From Phyllobacterium chamaecytisi (GTDB taxonomy: Bacteria; Pseudomonadota; Alphaproteobacteria; Rhizobiales; Rhizobiaceae): 63,295 nucleotides of DNA. A model generated the notes under the pieces. That model saw only the letters and a list, made by a program, of their open reading frames with translations, searched no databases and was not told the origin of the DNA. A program made the position numbers and the translations under genes. The stretch is taken from NCBI RefSeq assembly GCF_020164455.1, contig NZ_JAIQWW010000025.1, positions 1 to 63,295 of the forward strand, written 5' to 3'. This document shows, in pieces, positions 1 through 9,032 of this stretch (position 1 is the first letter of the stretch; each line of letters starts with the position of its first letter).

Positions 1-456
1 TGCGACAGCGGCAGCACAGAGATCAAACTGGCTAATGAAAATGCCGCCTCCGTCGAAAGGAATGTCTTCAATGCCGAGGTCGAGGCCGTGAACCTGGGTT
101 CCCCATATCAGCTGCGCCGCACCCTCGATGATATAGGAGAGCCCAAGAGTGGCCATAAAGAGTGTCATCGGCGATCTGTTGGTTAGAGGCCGAAGAACAA
201 CGCGCTCGATTACAATCCCGATGGCGACCATCAATATAAATGTGATCGCCAGCGCCAAAGCAAATGGGACAGCTCTTTCCACCAGGCTGACGAAGGTGAG
301 TGCCGCAAAAAGCAGCATCGCCCCTTGAGCAAAATTCAATACGCCCGACGTCTTGTAGATCAGCACAAAACCGATCGCGACGAGTGAATACATGACTCCT
401 GATAGCAGGCCGCCAATCAGAACCTCGAAGAAGAAAAGCCAATCGAACTCAACCAT
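1..456 (-). CDS. livH: Branched-chain amino acid-type ABC transporter permease LivH, partial (runs off the left edge)
   Basis: The minus strand reads open from ATG at 456 to the window edge, giving 152 codons with no stop. The protein is hydrophobic, beginning MVEFDWLFFFEVLIGG, and carries the family hallmark NFAQGAMLLF near residue 45, followed by several membrane segments. LivH-type permeases form half of the inner-membrane channel of HAAT-family importers. The start overlaps the stop of the upstream ATPase gene (TGATG), so the two are translationally coupled. The position downstream of sfnG suggests import of a sulfur compound rather than an amino acid, but this is inference. The C-terminal half lies outside the window. 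Confidence 0.9.
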   Translation of the reverse strand, partial: MVEFDWLFFFEVLIGGLLSGVMYSLVAIGFVLIYKTSGVLNFAQGAMLLFAALTFVSLVERAVPFALALAITFILMVAIGIVIERVVLRPLTNRSPMTLFMATLGLSYIIEGAAQLIWGTQVHGLDLGIEDIPFDGGGIFISQFDLCAAAVA

Positions 457-1355
457 CAAATCCCCTCGCCATCGATATTTTCCGGAGCAACGCCAAGATA
501 GGCATCAATCACGCCCTGATCGGTGCGGATTTCTTCGGGCGTGCCATCGGCAATCTTGCGACCATAGTCGAGAACGGCAATATGGTCGGAAAGGCCCATG
601 ACCACGCCGATATCGTGTTCGACGAGGATAATTGTCGTGCCATATTGCCGATTGGCGGCACGAACGAAATCGCTCATTTCGGCTTTCTCTGGAGCGCTCA
701 TTCCAGCCATCGGCTCATCAAGCAGCAGGATCGCCGGATCCGCGACCAGCGCGCGTGCGAGTTCGACGCGCTTTTGCAATCCATAGGGCAAACTACCTGC
801 CAGACGATTGCTGACGTGGGTAAGATCGAGGAAATCCAGTATTTGGGCCGCACGTTCGCGGGCATCTGTCTCTTCGCGGCGCGAGAGCCGAAGTCCCAGT
901 ACCTGCGCGAGAAAAGTCGAACGGACCTTATACGCCCGACCGGAGATGACGTTGTCGACGACGCTCAATCCCTTGAACAGCGCAAGATTCTGGAACGTTC
1001 GCGCAATTCCAAGGTGAGCAAGTTTTTGGGTCGGAACCCTGGCGAAACGATCTGGCCCGATCCGTACCTGGCCGCGATCGGGTCGGTAAACGCCACTGAT
1101 GATATTTATTAGAGAACTTTTGCCCGCACCATTCGGGCCGATAATCGCGCGTATCTCGCCCGATCGCACAGTGAGGTCGATATTGTGGAGTGCAACGACG
1201 CCGCCAAAGGAAAGGCTGATCCCCTCCAGACCAAGAATAGTATCCGCTTGCTCCCGGGGCTCGACCTGCCTTAACAACTCGATTTCCGGAGTGGCCACCG
1301 GCTCGCGAAAGGCAACGGTGGCGGGACCTTCGTGAAGGTAGTTCATCGAATGCAT
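456..1355 (-). CDS. livG: Branched-chain amino acid-type ABC transporter ATP-binding protein LivG
   Basis: This 299-residue ATPase has Walker A GPNGAGKS at about 73-80, a Q-loop (RTFQN) near 118-122, a divergent signature SLPYGLQ near 188-194 and Walker B LLLDEP near 209-214, followed by the switch histidine in LVEHD. The length includes an N-terminal extension of about 40 residues before the ABC fold, which is longer than usual for LivG; an internal start is possible. It would power import through the LivH encoded immediately downstream. It lies 136 nt downstream of the sfnG stop on the same strand, so co-transcription with the FMN reductase and monooxygenase genes is likely. Confidence 0.9.
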   Translation of the reverse strand: MHSMNYLHEGPATVAFREPVATPEIELLRQVEPREQADTILGLEGISLSFGGVVALHNIDLTVRSGEIRAIIGPNGAGKSSLINIISGVYRPDRGQVRIGPDRFARVPTQKLAHLGIARTFQNLALFKGLSVVDNVISGRAYKVRSTFLAQVLGLRLSRREETDARERAAQILDFLDLTHVSNRLAGSLPYGLQKRVELARALVADPAILLLDEPMAGMSAPEKAEMSDFVRAANRQYGTTIILVEHDIGVVMGLSDHIAVLDYGRKIADGTPEEIRTDQGVIDAYLGVAPENIDGEGI

Positions 1356-1491
1356 TTTCTGCCTCTCTCCAGGCCCGTTTCCGGTTCGATAAAAATCGAG
1401 CGCAAAATTCCCTTCGCAGACCGAATACAGACGACGATACAGCGCTTGGTTTGGCTAGCGGAACAGGTCTGCCGGCCTTGGTCGTTGTGGA

Positions 1492-2595
1492 TTATTCGGC
1501 TGCCACTGCCGTAACCGTCTCCGCCTTTTCCAGTTTGCGGATCAACGGAATTACATGTTTGCCAAAAAACTCGACCTCTTCCTGGAAATGCAGGAACCCG
1601 AGCAGGATAAGATCTGCACCAGCATTCTTGAGATCGATCACGCGCTCGGCAATCTGTTCTGGCGTGCCTATGAGATTGCTGCGGAAGCCATCATTGTACT
1701 GAACCAGATCCTCGAAAGAAGACTTGGCCCAGTTCCCCTCGCCTTCCGGCGAGGCTTTGCCGGCATTCTTCACCTGATCGGCAAAACCCTGCACAGCCTC
1801 CGGGTTCGCCTTGGCAATGATCTCGTCCAGCACTGTGCGGGCTTCCACTTCCGTGTCGCGAGCAATCGCAAAGGCATTCACCCCAATTTTCACCGAATGG
1901 CCGTTAGCAGCAGCCTTGGCTCGGATGTCATCCACCTGCTTCCTGATTTCCGCTGGCGTATTCCCATTCGTGAAATACCAATCGGAAACACGCGCCGCCA
2001 TGTCGCGTGCGGCACGCGAGGACCCGCCCTGGAAAATTTCCGGGAGCGGATCGACCGGCTTCGGCTTCATCGAGTACTCGTTAAATCGGTAGAAATCGCC
2101 CTTGAACGTGAAGCTGTCCTCTGTCCAGATTCCACGCAGCGCCCGGATGAACTCCTCCGAGCGCCGATAGCGCTCGTCGTGATCAAGCCAATGCTCGCCA
2201 ATCGCTGCAAATTCACCACGGAACCACCCGCTGACTATATTGACTGCAACACGTCCGTTGGTGAGATGGTTGATGGTTGCTATCTGCTTCGCCGCCAACG
2301 CCGGATTCCATGGTCCTGGCAAGAGGGCAGCAATCACTTTCAATTTCGTCGTCGCTGCCAGCAGCGCGTGGCTGAAAGACACGGATTCGTGCTGATTGTC
2401 AGCACCATAACCGGCTGTGAATCTGATCTGGCTCAGCGCATAGTCAAAACCATTGGCTTCAGCGATCTGGGCCAGTTTGCGATTGTAATCAATATCCCAG
2501 CTCGTGCGCTGTTCGATATTGGAAATGACCAGACCACCCGATACGTTCGGGACCCAATAGGCAAACTTAACCGGCTCTCTTTTTATCTGTGACAT
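1492..2595 (-). CDS. sfnG: Dimethylsulfone monooxygenase SfnG-like (FMNH2-dependent)
   Basis: The product is a luciferase-like TIM-barrel monooxygenase of 367 residues, beginning MSQIKREPVKFAYWVPNVSG. It contains family stretches such as NIVSGWFRGEFAAIGEHW and DPLPEIFQGGSS, which match the SfnG branch (dimethylsulfone to methanesulfinate) rather than SsuD. It needs reduced FMN from a partner reductase, and one is encoded 23 nt upstream. An in-frame start at 2685 would overlap that reductase; ATG 2595 is preferred because GAAGGGGAA lies just before it. The protein is cytosolic with no signal peptide. Exact substrate preference within the sulfone/sulfonate group is inferred from family resemblance. 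Confidence 0.88.
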   Translation of the reverse strand: MSQIKREPVKFAYWVPNVSGGLVISNIEQRTSWDIDYNRKLAQIAEANGFDYALSQIRFTAGYGADNQHESVSFSHALLAATTKLKVIAALLPGPWNPALAAKQIATINHLTNGRVAVNIVSGWFRGEFAAIGEHWLDHDERYRRSEEFIRALRGIWTEDSFTFKGDFYRFNEYSMKPKPVDPLPEIFQGGSSRAARDMAARVSDWYFTNGNTPAEIRKQVDDIRAKAAANGHSVKIGVNAFAIARDTEVEARTVLDEIIAKANPEAVQGFADQVKNAGKASPEGEGNWAKSSFEDLVQYNDGFRSNLIGTPEQIAERVIDLKNAGADLILLGFLHFQEEVEFFGKHVIPLIRKLEKAETVTAVAAE

Positions 2596-2617
2596 GTAAT
2601 TCCCCTTCAAAATGAAT

Positions 2618-3214
2618 TCAGGTTTGCGCCAAAACAATTTCCCGCTGCGGGCTTGTGCGGCTGTTGCCGGAATTGGTATCGGCACAACGAAACAGCTGGG
2701 CGAGTTCCGTCACCGAACGATCGATGCGTTTCGCGACGTCGGGACTGGTCAGCTCGTACCCGGTGAAGTCGGCCTCAGTCGCATAGACCGCTGTTGGAAT
2801 TGTCAGGGCGTTGAAAAAGCCAAAAAGCGGGCGGAGCTGGTGTTCGGTAACTAATCCATGCAGCTGCGTGCCGCCGGTCGCAGCAAGGATGACGTGTTTT
2901 CCCGTCAATGCGCGGAAGTGCACAAGATCAAACAGATGCTTGAGAGCACCCGTATAGGAGGCTCTGTACACAGGCGAGCCGACGACGAGGATATCTGCCG
3001 CTTCGACGGCATCGATAATATCGCGCCCGGCCTTGTCCAGGTGATCTGCTCTTAAGGCACGGAAAAGGACCGGCGCCGCATCGGCGAGTTCAATGACCCG
3101 GCCATCAACATCGAATTGCTTTCCAACCGCCGTGGTAATAGCCCGGACAAGGGACGCCGTGCGCGATGGCCGACTGACATTGCCTGACAAACCCAGAATT
3201 TTTAAGCGCCGCAT
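2618..3214 (-). CDS. msuE: NADPH-dependent FMN reductase, MsuE/SsuE family
   Basis: This 198-residue flavodoxin-fold protein starts with the phosphate-binding loop LGLSGNVSRPSRT and has the VVGSPVYRASYTGALKHLFDL and ATGG segments typical of FMN reductases that feed two-component monooxygenases. It directly precedes sfnG (23 nt) and would supply FMNH2 to it. A second reductase lies at 3985-4548. The last 20 or so residues (from TNSGNSRT) are unlike the paralogue and may be a drifted tail. Confidence 0.88.
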   Translation of the reverse strand: MRRLKILGLSGNVSRPSRTASLVRAITTAVGKQFDVDGRVIELADAAPVLFRALRADHLDKAGRDIIDAVEAADILVVGSPVYRASYTGALKHLFDLVHFRALTGKHVILAATGGTQLHGLVTEHQLRPLFGFFNALTIPTAVYATEADFTGYELTSPDVAKRIDRSVTELAQLFRCADTNSGNSRTSPQREIVLAQT

Positions 3215-3625
3215 ACCACCTCGCCTTATCTATACCAATTTACTAGAGATTAAGGATTTGGCGCCCTCCGTAAAAGAAAGACATTCCAAAATGAACGCCT
3301 GACGTGAAACGGTTGATGCGTTTATTTGGCGGCGACGATCTAAGTTTATGGCTGGGGCTAAATTTCAATGCCGTCCAATTTCCGTTCGCACATCAGCGTA
3401 GATGCAATGTGTGACCGAGCGAACCGACGTATGAACCACATAACGGTGCAGGCGCCCAAATTCGGCCAATGGATCGTGACGACATCTCTGTCGACAGGGC
3501 GGACACGTCACTGGTCTAGCCCATGACCGCAGCGATCCGAATGCTCTCCAGCGCTCGGCGAACCACCGTCGCTCTGGGAAATCGGCCTCAATGAACCGGC
3601 TCAGGCAAGACCAGGGAAATGCCGA
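3215..3625. other. Intergenic region upstream of the msuE-sfnG unit
   Basis: This stretch of 411 bases has no convincing gene on either strand. It should hold the promoter of the FMN reductase/sfnG unit near 3215-3300. I see no clear hairpin terminator or repeat. Confidence 0.6.
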
Positions 3626-3883
3626 TTAAGCGCTCTTTTTCAGATAGTCGTGGAAGATGTTGGCTTCTTTCGCGGCACCAATAAATGCCGAACGCGCATC
3701 CGCAGCGCTCACTTTCCCTTCGAGGGCGTCAAAGCACAACTGGCGGGCCATCTTTAATTTGGGTCCGTCATGTATCGGCCATCTCATAAGCAGAAACTCG
3801 GCTGCTTGTGTGACGGAACAGATATTTATCGGCTTGCCCAAGCGGGCGGCTTCGATGGTAACTGGAGGGAATGAATTGATCAT
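3626..3883 (-). CDS. DUF982 domain-containing protein
   Basis: This small protein of 85 residues has the DUF982 pattern: an N-terminal strand (PPVTIEAARLGKPINICS), then AAEFLLMRWP and the segment KLKMARQLCFDALEGKVSAADARSAFIGAAKEA. DUF982 proteins are common and multicopy in Rhizobiales and their function is unknown. It lies between two FMN reductase genes but in a separate transcription unit, with about 100 nt on the upstream side. No signal peptide or membrane segment is present. Confidence 0.85.
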   Translation of the reverse strand: MINSFPPVTIEAARLGKPINICSVTQAAEFLLMRWPIHDGPKLKMARQLCFDALEGKVSAADARSAFIGAAKEANIFHDYLKKSA

Positions 3884-3984
3884 GCGCTGAAAACTTTCCT
3901 ATGACATTCCGGGTTCCACGCCGCTTCGCAAGATAATGCTCCAGTTTCTTCACACACATATGACGCGAAGAGAGATCGATCCTG

Positions 3985-4548
3985 TTATTCCGCTGCGCTC
4001 GCGACGATGGACCTCTCTGCTGTGACAAAAGGCCGGATTTCACTTACGGCCTGGGTGATCCGTGCGTTGATGTGGGCGGTTGCAATTTCATAGTCCAGAA
4101 AGTCGCGGTCCACGGCAAAAACCCCCGTCGGTAACGTGTGTGCCATGAAGAAACCGAAGAGCGGTCGCAGCTGGTGCTCGATAATCAACGCATGCCGGTC
4201 ACTGCCTCCCGTGGCGGTCAGGACAATGGGCTTGCCCTGCAGGGCCAGCGGATCGAGTAAATCAATGAGATGCTTGAAAAGCCCGGTGTAGCTGCCCTTG
4301 TACGTCGGGGTGCCGACCACAAGAACGTCAGCCGCCAAAATCTTCTCGACAATGTGCGTTGAGGGGGCGTCAAGATCTTTGGCGTAGCGGGCCGTGCCAA
4401 GGCTGTCACCGAAATCAACCAGATCGAAAACCTCAGAGGCAAGCCCATATTGATGACTGATGCGGCTGACCACATTGGCGACAAGCGATCTTGTTTTCGA
4501 TGGGCGCTGGAAGTTGCCGGAAAGGCCGACGACGGTCGGATTGGACAT
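3985..4548 (-). CDS. NADPH-dependent FMN reductase, MsuE-like (second copy)
   Basis: This 187-residue flavodoxin-fold reductase begins MSNPTVVGLSGNFQRPSKT and has VVGTPTYKGSYTGLFKHLIDL and TATGGSDRHALIIEHQLRPLFGFF. It is clearly homologous to the product at 2618-3214 along its whole length, so the two are paralogues. AAGGAGCC lies just upstream of ATG 4548. No monooxygenase is adjacent, so it may serve sfnG here or the ssuD at the right edge in trans; this is inference. Confidence 0.87.
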   Translation of the reverse strand: MSNPTVVGLSGNFQRPSKTRSLVANVVSRISHQYGLASEVFDLVDFGDSLGTARYAKDLDAPSTHIVEKILAADVLVVGTPTYKGSYTGLFKHLIDLLDPLALQGKPIVLTATGGSDRHALIIEHQLRPLFGFFMAHTLPTGVFAVDRDFLDYEIATAHINARITQAVSEIRPFVTAERSIVASAAE

Positions 4549-5345
4549 GGAAGGCTCCTTTGAAACAAAACAGGCAGATACTTGCAGTGCAGGAACACTA
4601 ACAAGAGCCGTTAGATAAAGAAGAAAACCAGGCCCGAACTTCGACGCTATCGGGACAAAATATTCTCAATCAAGGCATCCTTGTGGGACGATTCCTGACG
4701 AGCATCAGGGACAGACGGCGAGTTTTCGTCAGAGACAACTAAACAGGAGCAAGCCTTGGCTAATACTCTCTCGTTATGTTTGGAGTTGTATTGGGTGACG
4801 AATAAGGAGAGACGAGTTGGTACCAATGGCGAACAACGGCGCGTACCCAGGCAACTTTCTTAGGTGAAACACCGAAGGCGTCTCGGCAACTCCCGAAGAT
4901 GGATCAGTCGTGCGTTGCGAAGATTGCAGCAGCCTCGTGGGCGGCACAGTTGGCCAAGTAGCCCTTCAGTGGTGGACATACGTCAGCGCTGCGATGATTA
5001 ATTTAATGCAGCACCCTATCGAGGCAGAGTTGAAGTGCAACGTGAGTTACTCATCGTTCTGGTTTCTCAGAAGATTCAAGAATGTCGTGAGGCCCAACCG
5101 GTCGGATTGGGCGGTCGTAATAGCCGAGCGACTGATTGATACTTGCAGATTAGTAAGACAGGATGCCGACGCTGGACTTGAACCCCAGCGGTGAGGCTCG
5201 GCACCGTGTCATTCCCTTGATGCACGTGTCGGGCTTCATCTTAGCATCTCGCACATTTGCCTCAAGCGGGCGGCGGCGTTCTTTTCCATACGAACAGGTC
5301 GAGGGTTGAAGCTGCCATAATCGGTATGTCGCGGGCGCGAATGCG
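4549..5345. other. Gene-poor stretch of about 0.8 kb
   Basis: There is no convincing coding frame. A 94-codon plus-strand frame at 4910-5194 has unremarkable composition, no homology I recognise and no good ribosome site. The left part should carry the promoter for the FMN reductase that starts at 4548. Confidence 0.5.
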
Positions 5346-5747
5346 TCATGGCGCAGTCATCGGTACCGTAATCGACGCATTGTAGCTGACCGGATACTGA
5401 TTGATTAGTGGAAGGTCGACCACAAAGTTGTATGTGGCGGTGACATGCGCCATCTTGAAGCCGCCGTCAGGTGGGTCGATTGTCAAGGACACCGTAATAT
5501 TTTGCAATCCTAATTGGCTTACATGGTCCCGGACGAGTGCCTCGATCTCATTTTGACTAAGCGATTTTTTCAATTGAAGCGCCCGCGAGGTCTCCTCAAG
5601 CGCGTACCGTACGCTGGACATTGCATTCATGCTCCACCCGAACACAATGATTCCCAGCAGGAACATCATCAGCAATGGCGCAACCAAGGCGAATTCGACT
5701 GCAGTTCCTCCCTTTTCGTTGTCTTTGAACGGAAGGTTACCGCACAC
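5346..5747 (-). CDS. tadE: TadE-family pilus assembly protein
   Basis: This pseudopilin-like protein of 133 residues has the TadE signature: a short charged N-terminus (KDNEKGGTAVEFALVAP), with the conserved Glu at the start of one membrane helix (LLMMFLLGIIVFGW), then an extracytoplasmic domain. TadE proteins are minor pilins of the Flp/Tad pilus. The gene overlaps the preceding tadE-like gene by 11 nt and is the last of three co-directional Tad genes. No secretion ATPase, TadB/C or major pilin is in the window. Confidence 0.85.
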   Translation of the reverse strand: MCGNLPFKDNEKGGTAVEFALVAPLLMMFLLGIIVFGWSMNAMSSVRYALEETSRALQLKKSLSQNEIEALVRDHVSQLGLQNITVSLTIDPPDGGFKMAHVTATYNFVVDLPLINQYPVSYNASITVPMTAP

Positions 5748-6177
5748 GTATCACCTGTTCATGACTGAGTTCGCGCGAAACCGGGTATATGTCGAGATCG
5801 TAGGGTGCGGTCCACGTCGCTTGCACCTGAATCCAGACGAAGACTGCGGGCGGTTTTGATCCCTCACACAACATTGACGACGTGACCACGCTGTTGCCGC
5901 ACATGTATCTACGGTTCAATAGGACCTGCGCATCATCCGGACGACTGTCCCAACTTGCAAGCGCGACCCGCTCGATTGCTGCATCGTCTGCGGCACCTTG
6001 CATCACCATATTGGCCGCCGTTTTTACGCCTGCACGCATGGAAAGTGCGCTAGAAGCAAGAGACCAGCCGTCAATGATACCAAGTGCCAAAAGGCAAAGG
6101 ACGGGTGCGATCAAGGCGAACTCTATTGCGGCAACGCCCGACTCGCCGCCAAACTTTTGCGAACGGCGACCTTTCAT
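5737..6177 (-). CDS. TadE-like pilus assembly protein (second TadE/TadF-type)
   Basis: This protein of 146 residues has the same architecture as its neighbour: GGESGVAAIEFALIAPVLCLLALGI, a charged start followed by one membrane helix with the conserved Glu, then a periplasmic domain. Two cysteines (in YMCGN and SMLCEG) may form a disulfide. It lies between tadG (4 nt from its stop) and the downstream tadE (overlap), so all three are one operon. It could be called TadF; the two families are not separable by eye. Confidence 0.82.
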   Translation of the reverse strand: MKGRRSQKFGGESGVAAIEFALIAPVLCLLALGIIDGWSLASSALSMRAGVKTAANMVMQGAADDAAIERVALASWDSRPDDAQVLLNRRYMCGNSVVTSSMLCEGSKPPAVFVWIQVQATWTAPYDLDIYPVSRELSHEQVIRVR

Positions 6178-6180
6178 AGC

Positions 6181-7425
6181 TTACTCGACGAGTTGGATGG
6201 ATTGCGTCGCCGGAATGTCCCGCATTCCGAGGCTGCTGCAATCCTGGTTGATACCGGTGTTTCCGGTCCACTCGATTGTTCCGGCCACGACTTGCGAACA
6301 GCCGCCTTTTCCCGAGAAGTTCCCGAGATAGCGAACCTGTTGCGTTGCAAAATAAAGAGCGCCAGTGAGCAGTGAATCCGCTGTTCCGTTGAACGTGTTA
6401 GATCCCCCGACATTCGATCGATCGCCAAAAAACAATATACCCGAATAGACCCCCGACGTTGGTGCGCTAAGTTGAACGGTCGCGTTACCGTTCATACTCA
6501 CACGCGAGCTTCCTGCCAAATAGATCAGGACCCCTTCCCCCTGGACATACGCATTTGCGTTTATCTTGAAATCCCCGCCCTTGATAACATAGACGCCGGG
6601 AGAAAGGCTCACATTGCCGCCCAGTGCAAGCCCACTACAATATGTCCCCGGCTTCAGCGCGTTTGTCTTGGCATCCTGACATGTGGTCGAGACCTGCGGC
6701 GCCGGAATATCGGCGAACGGATCAGAGGCTATCGATGCTTTGGTGATCGGCGCTGCACAGGAAGTTTTGACAGCGCCATTACCTAGATCCACACCTCCGG
6801 CTGATATCAGGCAATCTACCTGGAGTTTGGCGGAACCTTGCACCTTGATCGCGTTTGCGTCTATTGAGTTTGCCATCACAGAACAGCCCTTCAGCTTAAC
6901 GTCGGAACTGCCAGAAAAGAGGGCGGCATTGGAAGCTGACGGATCAAGCGCGAGAATGCAGGCCTTTGACGCCTCAGAAATAAGTGCGACAGCTCTGGCC
7001 TGCGCGACCACGGGCGTTTGCGAGTAGATCGACGTGAAAAACCGCCCCAGTCTTTGGTGAAGGATTACCTCTACGGCCCGTTTTGTTGTATTCGGTCCAG
7101 TTGACGGAGGAGTGAAAACTTCGATTTCGCCCGTCGAGGTTTCAAAATAGTTTGACGTCGCAGAAGACGTGGCTGCGGCAACGATTGCCGGTTTACCGGA
7201 GCCCAACGCTTTTTCCAGTGCACCTGCATAGGCAGAAGCATCTGCTGCCGCTTGTAATTTCAAATCACTGTAAAACCAATAGGACGTTTCAACACCTAGT
7301 CCCGCGCCACCGATAACGAGTGGAAGGCAAAGCGCAAAAATAATAGCTACGTTGCCCTCCTCCCCTGCAAATCGCTGCAGAAGGGATTGAAGATGTTTCA
7401 TACCGGAGCGCCATCTTTTTCTCAT
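6181..7425 (-). CDS. tadG: TadG-like Flp pilus assembly protein
   Basis: This protein of 414 residues has the TadG N-terminal pattern: EEGNVAIIFALCLPLVIGGAG, a single membrane helix, then the LQAAADASAYAGAL heptad-like segment and a large extracytoplasmic region rich in Ser, Gly and Asn. The C-terminal region (about 170-400) has the repeated beta-strand look of a beta-helix (CSVMANSIDANAIKVQGSAKL, GTYCSGLALGGNVSLSPGVY). A start at Met9 (7401) is also possible. It is the first gene of the tadG-tadE-tadE unit. TadG helps anchor or assemble the pilus in the envelope. Confidence 0.85.
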   Translation of the reverse strand: MRKRWRSGMKHLQSLLQRFAGEEGNVAIIFALCLPLVIGGAGLGVETSYWFYSDLKLQAAADASAYAGALEKALGSGKPAIVAAATSSATSNYFETSTGEIEVFTPPSTGPNTTKRAVEVILHQRLGRFFTSIYSQTPVVAQARAVALISEASKACILALDPSASNAALFSGSSDVKLKGCSVMANSIDANAIKVQGSAKLQVDCLISAGGVDLGNGAVKTSCAAPITKASIASDPFADIPAPQVSTTCQDAKTNALKPGTYCSGLALGGNVSLSPGVYVIKGGDFKINANAYVQGEGVLIYLAGSSRVSMNGNATVQLSAPTSGVYSGILFFGDRSNVGGSNTFNGTADSLLTGALYFATQQVRYLGNFSGKGGCSQVVAGTIEWTGNTGINQDCSSLGMRDIPATQSIQLVE

Positions 7426-7719
7426 TCACTAATAAATACACAAAATGATGAAGAAACGTTTTAACGGGTTCGTAGTAATTTAATTGCTTGATCGAGATAA
7501 CTCTTTTAGCCGGAATGATCTTCTCCCTCCCGGTTTACGCCCCTGCGGTTGTTGGGGCGACGCGCAAATGTCTCGGCTACCCCCGCTGAAGTCTTCCGAC
7601 AAAAACTGCCCTCACGGACGGTTGGCTTCTCTTTCGCCGCGTCGCGCTTCAGCGAAAACTCACACTCCCGCTAAAACTGTCTTGTAGAGATGCCTGGGTT
7701 TCGGTGGCGCCTGTACCCG

Positions 7720-7926
7720 TCAGACAGCGCTCAATTGATCAGCTGACGATTTGCCAGATCTTTTGTCTTGTACCAACTCGTTTGATCTTCTGACCGTCAT
7801 TTAGGCTTCGCATGCCTGCGCGTTCAACGGCCGATATATGAACAAAAACGTCGCCGCTTCCATCGTCAGGTTGAATGAAACCAAAACCTTTGGTTGCATT
7901 GAACCATTTTAGTGTACTTGTGGCAT
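7720..7926 (-). pseudogene. cspA: cspA-type cold-shock protein, inactivated by two small deletions
   Basis: The minus strand from 7926 encodes a recognisable cold-shock domain: [18 protein letters not shown], then [19 protein letters not shown], including RNP1 (KGFGFI) and RNP2 (VFVHI). The frame is broken twice. At the start the text reads ATGCCACA where ATGGCCACA is expected, so the ATG is one base out of frame. Near 7776 two bases are missing, and the C-terminus [18 protein letters not shown] appears only in another frame before the stop at 7720. The rest is hardly decayed, so the inactivation looks recent, unless the breaks are sequencing errors. Confidence 0.75.
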
Positions 7927-8085
7927 GTCTGCCCTCCCCGGTTTGTAAATCGTATGGTTATCTGTCAGGGCGTTTGATATCAAGCGATGATCTAGTCAGG
8001 CGCAACTCACAACTTGGTTGCAACAGTGGAGATGGCACATTCATCTCCCCGATAGACAACCTCACAACGCTCCTCCAACCGACCT

Positions 8086-9032
8086 TTACGCTTGGACATG
8101 TGTGAAGTTCGCTCTCCAATCAGGAAGCGTGGCCTGCAGTCTGGCCACGATCGTGTCATGGACGATAAAGCCGGCTTCGGCGATGGCGTCGAGCGCTAAT
8201 TCTTCCGGGAACGGAGAACTCGCGGCCATAACCACGGATCCCGCCAGGACAACGGGAATATGGTCGCACTCAAGGTCATAGCCGACGGCCTTCGCGCAGA
8301 CTGCCGCGTAGTCGGCGAGCCCTAGAGCCTGTTCGCGAATAATCGCTCGAGCGACCGGATCCTGCACTCTTGCCCATTCCAGGACGGCCGGCGCCAGTCT
8401 CGCAAGCTCGCGCGCTGGTCGGCGGCCTTCCAAACGCGTGAAGGCGTGCAACAGAGCCTCGACGCTGCCGGCCCGGTAGGTTTCCAGCAGTTCCTCCTTG
8501 AGCGCTGTCTCCGGTCCAATCCCAAGTTCAGCCCGGCACACGGCCCGCAATGCGGCGCGACCGAGCGCCGCTCCCCCAAACGGCTCCTGCGCCCAGAAGG
8601 AAAGCGCCCAGGCGCGATTGCCGCTGGCCCGCGCCGCAACGGCAGGCCCCGTCCCAACCACGATCGCAACTCCAAGGCCGTCCTTTGGGCTTCTACATCG
8701 CAGCGGAGCAAAGCCGTCATTTCTGATCGAGGCAGGACCCAGATCTGGAAGATGATGGGCAAGTACATTCTGCCAGTAGATCTCGTCTTCGGGCCAGTCC
8801 ACGCCTGCCAGGCAAAACGCCGACGACAGAGTGTCGCCACCCTCGCGCCGCTTTTCGCAAACGCAGTCTTCACCGCCTCCATCACGACGGCGACGCCGTC
8901 CTTGGGATCCGGGACACTGTAGATGTCGCCGCAACCGCTGACTCCGGTACCAAGGACTTGACCCGAACCGGTGCAGACGACGGCAACGGTCTTGGTATTG
9001 CCGCCGTCAACCGCCAGATGCAGTGACTTCAT
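8086..9032 (-). pseudogene. BadF/BadG/BcrA-type ATPase (N-acetylglucosamine kinase-like), frameshifted
   Basis: The first part (start 9032) reads MKSLHLAVDGGNTKTVAVV, the ATPase phosphate-1 motif of the ASKHA kinase fold. Near 8830-8850 the frame shifts, and the rest continues in another frame from LSSAFCLAGVDWPEDEIYW to the stop at 8086, including VVGTGPAVAAR and VVLAGSV. Joined, the two parts make a protein of about 315 residues, a normal length for this family of GlcNAc kinase-like proteins. The start overlaps the end of a glycosidase remnant by 4 nt (ATGA), so both came from one sugar-use operon. Confidence 0.75.

Noticed and set aside
4910..5194. 94-codon plus-strand frame
   Set aside because: No recognisable family, no ribosome site and no supporting neighbour; it looks like chance.
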